From: Sphingosinicella sp. CPCC 101087 | GTDB taxonomy: Bacteria; Pseudomonadota; Alphaproteobacteria; Sphingomonadales; Sphingomonadaceae | NCBI RefSeq assembly: GCF_004151485.1 | Contig: NZ_SBFF01000013.1 | Coordinates: 402-64,401 of the forward strand | Direction: 5' to 3' | Length of the DNA stretch: 64,000 nt | Shown: positions 9,368 through 19,096 of the stretch, piece after piece | Numbering within the stretch: position 1 is the first letter of the stretch | How the letters are laid out: each line of letters starts with the position of its first letter | Program-made: the position numbers and the translations under genes | The notes under the pieces: generated by a model | The model's database searches: none | Seen by the model: the letters and a program-made list of their open reading frames with translations, nothing else | Told to the model about the DNA's origin: nothing

Positions 9368-12181
9368 TTAGCTGGCCTTGCGATGAACCTCGGGCGCCGC
9401 GCCATGGCCGAGCGCGTCGGCGATGAGAGCCGCCTGCTCCGTCGCATGCCGCTTGGCAAGGCCGGTCGCCGGCGAAGCCGAAGCGGCACGGCCGGCATAG
9501 CGGGGACGGCGCGGGCCGACCCCGGCTTCCTCCAGGCACTTTTCGAGGCGCCACTCGAGGAAGTTCCAATAGCCCTGATTCTTCGGCTCTTCCTGGGCCC
9601 AGATCACCTCCTGGAGGTTGGTCATCCGCCCGAGGCGGGCGACGAGCGGCTCGGCGGGGAAAGGATAGAGCTGCTCGATCCGGACCACCGACGTGTTCCG
9701 GTCCCCGGCCTTGTCGCGCGCCTCCATCAGCTCGTAGGCGAGCTTGCCGGTGCACAGGACGAGCCGCTTCACCTCCTCGTCCTTCGGAGGGTTGAGGTCC
9801 GAGAGGATCCGGCGGAAGTGGCTGTCGCCCACGAAATCGTCGAGGCTGGAAACCGCCAGCTTGTGGCGCAGCAGCGACTTGGGCGTCATGATCACCAGCG
9901 GCTTGCGGAAGTCGCGATGCATCTGGCGCCGGAGGATGTGGAAATAATTGGCCGGACTGGTGCAGTTGGCCACCTGCATGTTGTCCTCGGCGCACAGCTG
10001 CAGGAAGCGCTCCGGACGCGCCGAGCTATGCTCGGGGCCCTGGCCTTCATAGCCGTGCGGCAGGAGCATGACGAGGCCGCTGGCGCGCAGCCACTTGGCC
10101 TCGCCCGCGGCGATGAACTGGTCGATGATCACCTGCGCGCCGTTGACGAAGTCGCCGAACTGGGCCTCCCAGAGCACCAGGGTGCGCGGATCGGCCAGCG
10201 AATAGCCATATTCGAAACCGAGCACGCCGAATTCCGAAAGCGGGCTGTCGCGCACCTCGAAGCGGCCGGGGCCGATCTGGGTGAGCGGGATATATTTCCG
10301 GCCCTGCTCCTGGCAGGTCCAGACCGCGTGACGCTGGCTGAAGGTGCCGCGGCCCGAATCCTGGCCCGACAGCCGAACCTGCGAGCCTTCGCGCAGCAGG
10401 GTGGCGAAGGCGAGCGCCTCGGCGGTCGACCAGTCGAAGCCCTGGCCGCTCTCGAACATCTGCCGACGCGCGTCGATCACCCGCTGCAGGGTCTTGTGAA
10501 GGGCGATGTCGCCGGGAACGGTGGTGAGAATGCCGCCGATCTCGCGCACCGTCGCCTCGTCGACGCTGGTGCCGACGTTGCGCCGCTCGTCCTCGGGCGT
10601 GGAGGGCTTGTTGAGGCCGCTCCAGCGGCCCTCGAACCAGTCCGCCTTGTTGGGCAGGTAGGATTTGGCCGCTTCGAACTCGTCCTCGAACAGGCTGTTG
10701 AACGACTCGGCCTGCCGGGCGGCCCATTCCCCGTCGATCACGCCCTCCTCGATCAGGCGGGCGCCGTACACCTCCGAGATGTGCTTATGCTTGCGGATCG
10801 CCGCATACATGAGCGGCTGGGTGAAGCTCGGCTCGTCGCCCTCATTGTGGCCGAAGCGGCGATAGCACCACATGTCGATGACGATGTCGCGGTTGAAGCG
10901 CTGGCGATATTCGATCGCCAGCTTGCAGGCGAAGGTTACCGCCTCGGGATCGTCGCCATTGACGTGCAGGATCGGCGCCTGGACCGCCTTGGCGATGTCC
11001 GACGGGTAAGGCGAGGAGCGGGCGAACTGGGGCGAGGTGGTGAAGCCCACCTGGTTGTTGATGACGAAATGGATCGCGCCGCCGGTCGCGTAGCCGGGAA
11101 TCCCCGAGAATCCGAAACATTCCGCGACGATCCCCTGCCCGGCGAAGGCGGCGTCGCCGTGGAGCAGGACGGGAAGCACCAGATCCCCTTCCGCGTCGTC
11201 GCGGGCGACCTGCTGGGCCTTGCACTTGCCGAGCACGACCGGATCGACCGCCTCGAGATGGCTGGGATTGGGAACCAGCGAGAGATGCACCCTGACGCCG
11301 TCAAACTCGCGGTCGGAGGAGGTGCCGAGATGATATTTGACGTCGCCCGATCCGCCCACATCCTCCGGATTGGCGGCGCCCCCGGCGAATTCGGAGAAGA
11401 TCGCGCGATAGGGCTTGCCCATGACGTTGGCGAGGACGTTGAGGCGGCCGCGGTGGGCCATGCCGATGACGATGTCCTCGACGCCGTAGGCGCCGCCATA
11501 TTTGATCACCGCCTCGAGCGCGGGGATCATCGATTCGCCGCCGTCCAGCCCGAAGCGCTTGGTCCCGACATATTTGCGGGCCAGGAACTTCTCCCACTGC
11601 TCGGCCTGAATGACCTTGGCGAGGATCGCCTGCTTGCCCTCGGGCGTGAAGCGGATCTCCGCCTCGCGGCCCTCCATCCGCTCCTGGAGGAAGCGCCGCT
11701 CCTCCAGGTCGTTGATGTGCATATATTCGAGGCCGACCGTGCCGCAATAATTGCTGCGGAGGACCTCGACGATCTCCCGCACCGTCGCCCGCTCGAAGCC
11801 GAGCGTCCCGCCGAGGAAGATCGGCCGATCGAGGTCGGCGCCGCTGAAGCCGTGGAACTCGGGGGTGAGGTCGGCGGGGATCTCGCTCTTGTGCAGCCGC
11901 AGCGGATCGAGATCGGCGGCAAGGTGGCCGCGGACCCGATAGGTCCGGATCAGCATCATGGCGCGGATCGAATCCTGCGCCGCCTGCTCCACTTCCGCGT
12001 CCGATCGCCCGGCCGACGCCGCGTCCTTGCGAGCCGCCGCGGCGACCCGTTCAATGGTCATCCTCGTCGGATCGAGACCGGCATTGACCTCATCGAGCTC
12101 GACCAGCGGCCAATTGTCACGCGCCCAACTCGGGCCCGGCTCGCGTTCGCCGAAATTCTCCACCTGTCCTTCGCCTTCCAT
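9368..12181 (-). CDS. odhA: 2-oxoglutarate dehydrogenase E1 component
   Basis: The thiamine-diphosphate-dependent decarboxylase of the TCA cycle. About 937 residues from the ATG at 12181. Thiamine and catalytic regions are intact: GMAHRGRLNVLANV, LLHGDAAFAGQGIVAE, FGHNEGDEPSFTQP, LLPHGYEGQGPEHSSARPERFLQL. The N-terminus is odd: it reaches PGPSWARDNWPL after only about 20 residues. Many alphaproteobacterial E1o proteins have 60 or more residues there, including a conserved helix with the E2-binding segment. The frame continues to a TTG at 12298 without supplying that segment. A 14-nt direct repeat (12125-12138 and 12317-12330) brackets this end. The 202 nt to sucD probably contain its promoter. 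Confidence 0.93.
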   Translation of the reverse strand: MEGEGQVENFGEREPGPSWARDNWPLVELDEVNAGLDPTRMTIERVAAAARKDAASAGRSDAEVEQAAQDSIRAMMLIRTYRVRGHLAADLDPLRLHKSEIPADLTPEFHGFSGADLDRPIFLGGTLGFERATVREIVEVLRSNYCGTVGLEYMHINDLEERRFLQERMEGREAEIRFTPEGKQAILAKVIQAEQWEKFLARKYVGTKRFGLDGGESMIPALEAVIKYGGAYGVEDIVIGMAHRGRLNVLANVMGKPYRAIFSEFAGGAANPEDVGGSGDVKYHLGTSSDREFDGVRVHLSLVPNPSHLEAVDPVVLGKCKAQQVARDDAEGDLVLPVLLHGDAAFAGQGIVAECFGFSGIPGYATGGAIHFVINNQVGFTTSPQFARSSPYPSDIAKAVQAPILHVNGDDPEAVTFACKLAIEYRQRFNRDIVIDMWCYRRFGHNEGDEPSFTQPLMYAAIRKHKHISEVYGARLIEEGVIDGEWAARQAESFNSLFEDEFEAAKSYLPNKADWFEGRWSGLNKPSTPEDERRNVGTSVDEATVREIGGILTTVPGDIALHKTLQRVIDARRQMFESGQGFDWSTAEALAFATLLREGSQVRLSGQDSGRGTFSQRHAVWTCQEQGRKYIPLTQIGPGRFEVRDSPLSEFGVLGFEYGYSLADPRTLVLWEAQFGDFVNGAQVIIDQFIAAGEAKWLRASGLVMLLPHGYEGQGPEHSSARPERFLQLCAEDNMQVANCTSPANYFHILRRQMHRDFRKPLVIMTPKSLLRHKLAVSSLDDFVGDSHFRRILSDLNPPKDEEVKRLVLCTGKLAYELMEARDKAGDRNTSVVRIEQLYPFPAEPLVARLGRMTNLQEVIWAQEEPKNQGYWNFLEWRLEKCLEEAGVGPRRPRYAGRAASASPATGLAKRHATEQAALIADALGHGAAPEVHRKAS

Positions 12182-12383
12182 CTGCCCGCTCGAACCCTCG
12201 TGACCTGGCCGAGTCACGATTGCTCTACGCTCCCTTCGTTCGGAGCGATCTCCAACTCGCCGGACCTCGCGGTCCGGCTCGAAATCGCCCCAGGACAAGC
12301 GCGCCGGCCCCTTAGACCAACTCGGGCCCGCCTGGAAACTACGCAGGAGCCGCTAATTCGGCTCCGTGAATATTTTCCTGCGA

Positions 12384-13268
12384 TCAGCCCTTGAGGAGCT
12401 CGGCGAGCGTGCGCCCAAGCTCAGATGGGCTCGGGGACACCCGAATTCCAGCCGCCTCCATCGCGGCGATCTTGTCTTCGGCGCCGCCCTGCCCGCCCGA
12501 GACGATCGCGCCGGCATGGCCCATGCGCCGTCCCGGCGGCGCGGTGCGGCCGGCGATGAAGCCGACGGTGGGCTTGGAACGGCCCTTCTTTGCCTCGTCG
12601 GCGAGAAACTGGGCCGCCTCCTCCTCCGCGCTGCCGCCGATCTCCCCGATCATGATGATCGACGTGGTCTCGTCGTCGGCGAGGAACATCTCCAGCATGT
12701 CGATGAACTCGGTGCCCTTGACCGGATCGCCGCCGATTCCGACCGCCGTGGTCTGGCCGAGGCCCTCGTTGGTCGTCTGGAACACCGCCTCGTAGGTGAG
12801 CGTGCCCGAGCGGCTGACGATCCCGACCGAGCCCTTGCGGAAGATGTTGCCGGGCATGATTCCGATCTTGCATTCGCCCGGAGTGAGCACGCCCGGGCAG
12901 TTCGGCCCGATCAGGCGCGACTTCGACCCGTCGAGCGCGCGCTTCACCCGGACCATGTCGAGCACCGGAATGCCCTCGGTGATGCAGACGATCAGCGGCA
13001 CCTCGGCGTCGATCGCCTCGAGGATCGAGTCGGCGGCGAAGGGCGGCGGCACGTAGATCACGCTGGCGTCGGCGCCGGTCTCCCGCTTCGCCTGCTCGAC
13101 CGTGTCGTAGACGGGAAGGCCGAGATGGGTCTGGCCGCCTTTGCCGGGCGTCACGCCGGCGACCATCTTCGTGCCGTAGGCGAGCGCCTGCTCGGTGTGG
13201 AAGGTGCCGGTCTCACCCGTCATGCCCTGGGTGATGACCTTGGTCGACGCGTTGACGAGTATGCTCAT
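12384..13268 (-). CDS. sucD: Succinyl-CoA synthetase (ADP-forming) alpha subunit
   Basis: Catalyses succinyl-CoA to succinate with nucleotide triphosphate formation, as a complex with SucC. 294 residues, normal. CoA-binding N-terminal domain ([19 protein letters not shown]), substrate loop ([21 protein letters not shown]) and the phosphorylated His251 in [13 protein letters not shown] are all present. The beta-subunit gene sucC, usually directly upstream, is absent: only about 180 nt separate sucD from mdh. A 31-codon frame upstream overlaps its ATG. Confidence 0.96.
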   Translation of the reverse strand: MSILVNASTKVITQGMTGETGTFHTEQALAYGTKMVAGVTPGKGGQTHLGLPVYDTVEQAKRETGADASVIYVPPPFAADSILEAIDAEVPLIVCITEGIPVLDMVRVKRALDGSKSRLIGPNCPGVLTPGECKIGIMPGNIFRKGSVGIVSRSGTLTYEAVFQTTNEGLGQTTAVGIGGDPVKGTEFIDMLEMFLADDETTSIIMIGEIGGSAEEEAAQFLADEAKKGRSKPTVGFIAGRTAPPGRRMGHAGAIVSGGQGGAEDKIAAMEAAGIRVSPSPSELGRTLAELLKG

Positions 13269-13360
13269 TGGGATTCCGTTTTCGGAGCGGTGAAGGTGAG
13301 GACGAGGTGCCTTGGCCCGTTGAATTGTGCGATGGCGAGGATTGCGACGAAGGAGCTCAT
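13265..13360 (-). CDS. Possible 31-residue leader or small protein overlapping sucD
   Basis: An ATG at 13360 preceded by AGGAACAAGC opens a 31-codon frame ([19 protein letters not shown]...). Its TGA overlaps the sucD ATG as ATGA. The N-terminal part is hydrophobic. The ribosome site, tight overlap and position suggest a translationally coupled leader. However, the frame is short, I recognise no homologue, and GC-rich DNA makes such frames by chance. It occupies the place where sucC normally stands. Confidence 0.3.
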   Translation of the reverse strand: MSSFVAILAIAQFNGPRHLVLTFTAPKTESQ

Positions 13361-13374
13361 GCTTGTTCCTGTTT

Positions 13375-13441
13375 CGTCATGCCAGCGAAGGCTGGCATCC
13401 ATGCCGAGTCAGCATGGACCCCAGCCTTCGCTGGGGTGACG
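13375..13441. repeat. Dispersed intergenic inverted repeat between mdh and sucD
   Basis: CGTCATGCCAGCGAAGGCTGGC at one end and CCCCAGCCTTCGCTGGGGTGACG at the other. Each half is self-complementary (GCCAGC/GCTGGC; CCCCAGC/GCTGGGG), and the halves pair with each other, so a long cruciform or double hairpin can form. It is the best-preserved copy of the family also seen at 481, 7930 and 55558. Confidence 0.75.
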
Positions 13442-13451
13442 ATTTGGTTTT

Positions 13452-14483
<1,032 letters not shown>

Positions 14484-14540
14484 TTAGACGCGTGCCGGGC
14501 GACGGGCAACAGGGAGATTGTGGGGTGGGGCGAGTCCTTT

Positions 14541-14686
14541 GATACGGGCCTTCGACAAGCTCAGTCCCTACTCAGGATGAGCGGAACTTCGATACGGGCC
14601 TTCGCCAAGCTCAGTCCCTACTCAGGATGAGCGGACCTTCGATACGGGCCTTCGCCAAGCTCAGTCCCTACTCAGGATGAGCGGAT
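14541..14686. repeat. Three tandem copies of a 50-bp unit
   Basis: Units start at 14541, 14591 and 14641, each GATACGGGCCTTCG followed by (A/C)CAAGCTCAGTCC, then CTACTCAGGATGAGCGGA. The period is exactly 50 nt and the copies are nearly identical; the third is cut a few bases short. The CTTCGACAAGCTCAG ... CAGGATGAGCGG core is a common sphingomonad intergenic repeat, here amplified in tandem between zapE and mdh. Confidence 0.9.
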
Positions 14687-14711
14687 GAAGGTGGAACGCC
14701 CTCTCTCCCGT

Positions 14712-14745
14712 CGCCTCTCTTCCCCTCTCGATTTGGGGAGAGGCG
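14712..14745 (-). terminator. Terminator-like hairpin just after zapE
   Basis: CGCCTCT (14712-14718) pairs with AGAGGCG (14739-14745), and an inner CCCC/GGGG adds four pairs. It lies four bases beyond the zapE stop. On the minus strand no clear U-tract follows, so termination is only possible. Confidence 0.35.
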
Positions 14746-14748
14746 CTT

Positions 14749-15870
14749 TCATTCCTCGCCGTGGCCCGCGGCGAGATAGGCCTGGCTTTGAATTTCCATG
14801 AGGCGCGAGGCGGTGCGCTGGAATTCGAAGGCGCCGTCGCCGGCCGGGTAGAGGCGGTCGGGCGGGGCGTCGGCGGCGGCGAGGAGCTTGACCTTGTGCT
14901 CGTAGAGGGCGTCGATCAGGGTGACGAAGCGGGCCGCCTCGTTGCGGTTCTCCGGGCCCATGACGGGCACGCCGACGACGATGACGGTGTGGAAGTGGCG
15001 AGCGATCGTGAGATAGTCGGCGGCGCCGCGCGGCTGACCGCACAGGCGCTTGAACGAGAAGACGGCGACGCCCTTGAGGCTCTTGGGCACGTGCAGCGTG
15101 CGCCCGCCGGGGATGGAGAGCTCCTCGCTCGGCACATGGGCGCTGTCCTCGACCGGATAATCGGTGAGGCGGAAGAAGGCGTCGCGAAGCGCGGCGGTCG
15201 CGGACGGGCCGTTGGGGACGTACCAGGTCGGCATGCCGCCGAGGCGCTCGAGCCGATAATCGACCGGGCCGTTCAGCGGCACGACCTTCAGCCGGCGTTC
15301 GACCAGGTCGATGAAGGGCAGGAAGAGTTCGCGGTTGAGGCCGCCGAGATAGAGATCGCGGGGCGGCCGGTTCGAGGTGGTGATGACGGTGACGCCTGCC
15401 TCCAGCAGCCGGGAGAAGAGGCGCGACAGGATCATCGCATCGGCGCTGTTGTTGATCACCATCTCGTCGAAGGCGAGCAGGCGCGCCTCCGCCGCGATCG
15501 CCTCGGCGACGGCGGGGATGGGATCGCCTTCCTCCTTCGCGCGCTCGGCGCGCAGCCGATCATGCACCTCGAGCATGAATTCGTGGAAATGGACCCGGCG
15601 CTTGGGGTGATGATCGATGCAGGAAAAAGCGAGATCCATGAGCATCGACTTGCCGCGGCCGACCCCGCCCCAGAGATAGACACCGGCCGGCGGATCGGTG
15701 CGGCGCCCGGCCAGGCGCCAGATCAGGCTGCCCTTGCGCGGCAGGTCGCGAAGCTCGGCTGCCAGCGTATCGAGCACCGCCACGGCGCGCGACTGGTCGG
15801 CGTCGGGCTTGAGCTCGCCCGCGGCCAGGAGCGTCCGGTAGCGCTCGGCGATGGTGGGCCCCGAGCTCAT
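14749..15870 (-). CDS. zapE: Cell division protein ZapE / AFG1-family ATPase
   Basis: An AAA-like ATPase of the AFG1/LACE1/ZapE family, which associates with FtsZ in E. coli and with mitochondrial quality control in eukaryotes. 373 residues. Walker A GGVGRGKS at residues 68-75, Walker B RLLAFDEM, sensor-like TVITTSNRPPRDLYLGGLNR, and the family's C-terminal RFVTLIDALYEHKVKL. The segment after Walker B reads VINNSADAMIL rather than the commoner (F)xVTDIADAMIL, a mild variation. The start ATG at 15870 overlaps the stop of the thioesterase gene (ATGA). Confidence 0.93.
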   Translation of the reverse strand: MSSGPTIAERYRTLLAAGELKPDADQSRAVAVLDTLAAELRDLPRKGSLIWRLAGRRTDPPAGVYLWGGVGRGKSMLMDLAFSCIDHHPKRRVHFHEFMLEVHDRLRAERAKEEGDPIPAVAEAIAAEARLLAFDEMVINNSADAMILSRLFSRLLEAGVTVITTSNRPPRDLYLGGLNRELFLPFIDLVERRLKVVPLNGPVDYRLERLGGMPTWYVPNGPSATAALRDAFFRLTDYPVEDSAHVPSEELSIPGGRTLHVPKSLKGVAVFSFKRLCGQPRGAADYLTIARHFHTVIVVGVPVMGPENRNEAARFVTLIDALYEHKVKLLAAADAPPDRLYPAGDGAFEFQRTASRLMEIQSQAYLAAGHGEE

Positions 15871-16367
15871 GCCGGGTCCGGATCCGTGGCGCCCCTGCGG
15901 GTCCGCTCCGCGGATCGGGGGGCGTGGGTCGCCTTGCGCAGCGCGCCGGAGAAAGCGGCGACGATCCCGTCCCCCTGCTTCACCTTGCCAGCGAAGAAAG
16001 CGAGCCGCTTCGTTTCGCGCAGCAGCTCGACCTCGGCGTCGAGCGGGACGCCGAGCCGCCCGGCGGAAAGGAAGCGAACGCTGCAATCCAACGTCACCGC
16101 GCGCATGACATCGGCGCCGGCGAGGCGGCCGCCGGCGAAGAAGGCCATGTCGACGAAGGTGAGGATGGCGCCGCCATGGACCATGTCGCCGAGGTTGGAA
16201 TGACGCCGATCCGGGAACATCCGGCAGGTGGCGCGTCCGGGGCCGTCGGCGCGGACCAGCAGCTTGCCGATGGTGACGTTGAAGCGATCGTCCTCGACCA
16301 CGTCCCACGTCATCCAGCCGGGATGATCGGGATCGGGTTCGTGGCGGATGAAGGGATGGACGTCCAT
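15867..16367 (-). CDS. PaaI-family hotdog thioesterase
   Basis: A hotdog-fold acyl-CoA thioesterase, cytoplasmic, about 166 residues. The family motif SNLGDMVHGGAILTFVDMAFFAGG includes the conserved HGG loop and the Asp of the active-site helix (about residues 57-80). The core then continues VTLDCSVRFLSAGRLGVPLDAE. The ATG at 16367 places the domain at the usual distance; longer in-frame starts exist upstream (up to the GGCT-like gene) but carry only low-complexity sequence. Its stop overlaps the zapE ATG, so the pair is co-translated. Confidence 0.85.
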   Translation of the reverse strand: MDVHPFIRHEPDPDHPGWMTWDVVEDDRFNVTIGKLLVRADGPGRATCRMFPDRRHSNLGDMVHGGAILTFVDMAFFAGGRLAGADVMRAVTLDCSVRFLSAGRLGVPLDAEVELLRETKRLAFFAGKVKQGDGIVAAFSGALRKATHAPRSAERTRRGATDPDPA

Positions 16368-16525
16368 GCGCCGAGGAGTGGCGGCAAAGGCGGGGGCTGG
16401 CAAGGGAGCGCGGCCGCCCCGCGGGCCGGAGAGAGTCTGGCGGCGGAGGACGGACATTCGGGCCCGATCCATCGTCACCCGGCCGGCGCGAGGGAGCGGC
16501 GCTTCGGGGCGAAAGCCGACAGGGG

Positions 16526-16873
16526 CTAGGACTCGTCGCGATGAACGTAGACGAAGGCCTCGCGTCCCGAGGCCAGAGTGACCGCGATCCGGACATAGTC
16601 CGACACTTCGTAGCCGTCGGCCCTGGCGAGATCGTCGTCGGACATGGCGAGCGCGGAACCGCTCACCGCCTCCCCTGCGCCGGCGCGCCGCAGGACCGGA
16701 TGGCTGTCCGACCCGCTGAGGGCGATCACCGCCTCGTCGGTGATTCGAAGCCTTTCGACCCGGAAGCCGGGCAGGACATCCTCCACGCGCTCCAGCTCGC
16801 GCCCGAACAGCTCGCGCTGGACCTCGCCCTGACGCAAGGTCCCGTAGGAAAACAGCCAGTGCTTCGCGATCAT
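16526..16873 (-). CDS. Gamma-glutamylcyclotransferase-like (AIG2/GGCT) protein
   Basis: 115 residues, the size of a minimal GGCT domain. The opening HWLFSYGTLRQGEVQRELFGR carries the substrate-binding YGTL motif. The acidic catalytic region is DDDLARADGYEVSDYVRIAVTL, in which the glutamate of LxxAD..E is present. The family cleaves gamma-glutamyl amines to 5-oxoproline; the substrate here is not known. It stands alone, 27 nt downstream of the lysE-like gene on the same strand. Confidence 0.85.
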   Translation of the reverse strand: MIAKHWLFSYGTLRQGEVQRELFGRELERVEDVLPGFRVERLRITDEAVIALSGSDSHPVLRRAGAGEAVSGSALAMSDDDLARADGYEVSDYVRIAVTLASGREAFVYVHRDES

Positions 16874-16900
16874 CCGCCGACCCCTTCCACAAACCGGAGC

Positions 16901-17503
16901 CTAAAGCCAGGCGACGAGGCAGGCGCCGAGGATCGCCGCGCCCATGACCCGATTGAACAGCCTTTCCGCGGAGGCCGACATGGCCAGCCTGCCGAACGTC
17001 ATGCCCAGACATAGCCAGGCGAGATCGACGACCAGGATGACGGCGATGCACAATCCCCATTTCAGCGCACCGTCCGCGAAGGCGGACCCGGCGGGCAGCA
17101 GGGTGAACGAGCCGAACAGAGAGGCGAAGGCGAGATAGGCCTTGGGATTGGCGATGCCGAGGAAGAAGGCGCCCTTGCCGGTCATCGGGCCGCCAGCGCT
17201 TCCGTCGATGGACGCGGCGCCCACCGGCGCGAAGGCGATCTTCCATGCCAGCCAGAGGAGATAGAGCGTCGCCGCAAGCATCAGGACGGTCCGGAGCGCG
17301 GCGAAGGTCTGGATCAGGCCGACCAGCCCCAGGACGCTGAGGGCCGCCGCGATCGCCAGGCCGAGCTGAAGCGCGGCGTAGAAGCGAAAGGCCGAAACCC
17401 GGTCCAGGCTCCGGCCGACGGCGACCAGGGCAGCGATTCCCGGCCCCGGCGTGCCCAGCATCGCCGTGGCCGCGAGAAGAAAAGGGATCACCTGGTCCGG
17501 CAT
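16901..17503 (-). CDS. LysE/RhtB-family amino-acid exporter
   Basis: A 200-residue inner-membrane protein with about six hydrophobic segments. Characteristic GTPGPGIAALVAVGRSL near residues 17-33 (the family PGP motif) and GAFFLGIANPKAYLAFASLFGSF (about 111-133, the NPK motif). Exports amino acids or related metabolites; the substrate is not predictable. An AT-rich 28-bp inverted repeat ends 14 nt upstream of its ATG and may control it. Confidence 0.88.
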   Translation of the reverse strand: MPDQVIPFLLAATAMLGTPGPGIAALVAVGRSLDRVSAFRFYAALQLGLAIAAALSVLGLVGLIQTFAALRTVLMLAATLYLLWLAWKIAFAPVGAASIDGSAGGPMTGKGAFFLGIANPKAYLAFASLFGSFTLLPAGSAFADGALKWGLCIAVILVVDLAWLCLGMTFGRLAMSASAERLFNRVMGAAILGACLVAWL

Positions 17504-17516
17504 GGTTGCGACTCAC

Positions 17517-17544
17517 ATATAAAGATATGTTTATGTCTTTATAT
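17517..17544. promoter_or_regulatory. AT-rich inverted repeat upstream of the LysE exporter gene
   Basis: ATATAAAGA (17517-17525), a 10-nt spacer, then TCTTTATAT (17536-17544): a perfect 9-bp inverted repeat. It is strikingly AT-rich against the GC-rich surroundings and lies 14 nt before the start codon. Size and placement suggest a dimeric repressor or activator site overlapping the promoter. Confidence 0.55.
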
Positions 17545-17720
17545 TTGGTGTTCCGCGCTGGCAAGTGGCGGCCGGCGCAGCGCCGCGACCGGGCCGGATT
17601 GGTCCGGGCGGGGAGGAGCGAGCGAAGCGGGCGCGACGAGGGTAGCGGGGCCCATCCCTCCCCTTTCCCGGCGCGCGCATTGGAGGCATGATCGGCCGGA
17701 CCCCTGTTCCGGAGGCCGCC

Positions 17721-18956
17721 ATGCGCGTGATGCTTCTTCGGCACCTCGTCCTCATCCTGTGGCTGACGGCCGCTGCTCCGGGCCTGGCGATGCCGGCCGC
17801 TTCCGCCGGGGCCGAGGCCGAGGCGCTGAAGCAGGCGGCGATCGCGCTGGCCGATGCGGTCGCCCGATCGGACGAAGCGGCGATCCAGACCGTGCTGGCG
17901 CCGGACTTCGTCGCGATCGGCACGCGCGGCGGGATTGCGGCGCGGGCGGCCTTCCTGTCGGACGTGCGCGCCAGCCGGCAGTTCGCCAATCTCGAGGGCC
18001 TGCGCCGCGAGTGGCGCGACGTGCGCGCGCAGGCGAACGGAACGAGCGGGCTGTTCGTCGGGCGCGCCACCTGGGTGGCGGAGGATCCCGCCTCGCCGCG
18101 GCGGCCGACCTATTCGATGCTCTACGTCCAGCACTGGCGCCTGGCGGACGGGCGCTGGCAGATCGCCAGCCAGCAGGCGAGCCGGATGGGCCCACCGCCC
18201 GAAATACTTAGCTTCCGCCGGGGCGAGGTGACGCTGAAGGGCATGCTGTTCCGCCCGCCCGGCGAGGGGCCGTTCCCGGTGATCGTCTATGCCCATGGCA
18301 ACGAGCCCGATCCATCCGACCTGTTCGAGACGGTGGCGCCGCCGCTGGTCGCGCGCGGCTATGTCGTCTGGGGCCCGCACCGGCACGGCAGCGGGCTTTC
18401 GGCCGAGGCGGCGCCGAACCTGCTCCGGACGCTGACCGAGATCGAGCGGCGCGAAGGCACCGCCGCCCGATCGCGCGCGGCGATCGCGGCGCTGGAGGGG
18501 CCGCATCTCGACGACATGGCCGCCGCGGTCGAGTTCGCCAAGGCGCTGCCCTTCGCCGATCCGGACCGGGTGTACATGATCGGCAATTCGTTCGGCGGCG
18601 TGCTCGTTCTGCTCGCCGCCGAGCGGGGGCTGGGGCTTCGGGCGGCGGCCGACTTCGCCGGATCGGCGCTCAACTGGGAGCGATCGGAGGAATTCCGAAC
18701 CCGGCTGACCGAGGCGGCGCGCAATGCCCGGATCCCGCTCTTCCTCGGCCAGGCGGAGAATGATTTCAGCACGGCGCCGACGCGCGAGCTGGGCCGAGTG
18801 CTCGCCGCCGCCGGAAAGCCGCACCGAGCGATCGTCTTCCCGCCGTTCGGAGTCACCACCCGCGAAGGCCACGGGCTCGGCGTGGACGGGGTGGAAGTGT
18901 GGGCGGACGAGCTGTTCGGATTCTTCGAGGAAGCGGGGCGCCTGGAGGAACGGTGA
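17721..18956 (+). CDS. Secreted alpha/beta hydrolase with N-terminal NTF2-like domain
   Basis: 411 residues from the ATG at 17721, which has GGAGG five bases upstream; the earlier ATG at 17688 has its GGAGG too close. A signal peptide covers about residues 1-28 (MRVMLLRHLVLILWLTAAAPG...). Residues about 30-155 look like a SnoaL/DUF4440 NTF2-like fold (VARSDEAAIQTVLAPDFVAIG, YVQHWRLADGRWQIASQQ). The rest is a dienelactone-hydrolase-like domain with nucleophile Ser in MIGNSFGGVLVLL, acid in QAENDFSTAP and His in TREGHGLGVDG. Substrate unknown; periplasmic location inferred. Confidence 0.85.
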   Translation: MRVMLLRHLVLILWLTAAAPGLAMPAASAGAEAEALKQAAIALADAVARSDEAAIQTVLAPDFVAIGTRGGIAARAAFLSDVRASRQFANLEGLRREWRDVRAQANGTSGLFVGRATWVAEDPASPRRPTYSMLYVQHWRLADGRWQIASQQASRMGPPPEILSFRRGEVTLKGMLFRPPGEGPFPVIVYAHGNEPDPSDLFETVAPPLVARGYVVWGPHRHGSGLSAEAAPNLLRTLTEIERREGTAARSRAAIAALEGPHLDDMAAAVEFAKALPFADPDRVYMIGNSFGGVLVLLAAERGLGLRAAADFAGSALNWERSEEFRTRLTEAARNARIPLFLGQAENDFSTAPTRELGRVLAAAGKPHRAIVFPPFGVTTREGHGLGVDGVEVWADELFGFFEEAGRLEER

Positions 18957-19096
18957 TCCGGCCGGACCGGACGGCGCGCACCGGCCCTTCCCGCTTGGGC
19001 GGAGGCGGTGAAATTGACGAAATTGACACTTGCCACGCGTGCGCGGGCACGTGCGCGAGGCGGCGTCCGCGACCGAGCGGGGGCGCGGGGACATGA

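Noticed and set aside
9383-12394. A 1003-codon open frame on the plus strand opposite odhA
   Set aside because: It is antisense to a certain gene, has no domain, and is the usual by-product of GC-rich third positions.
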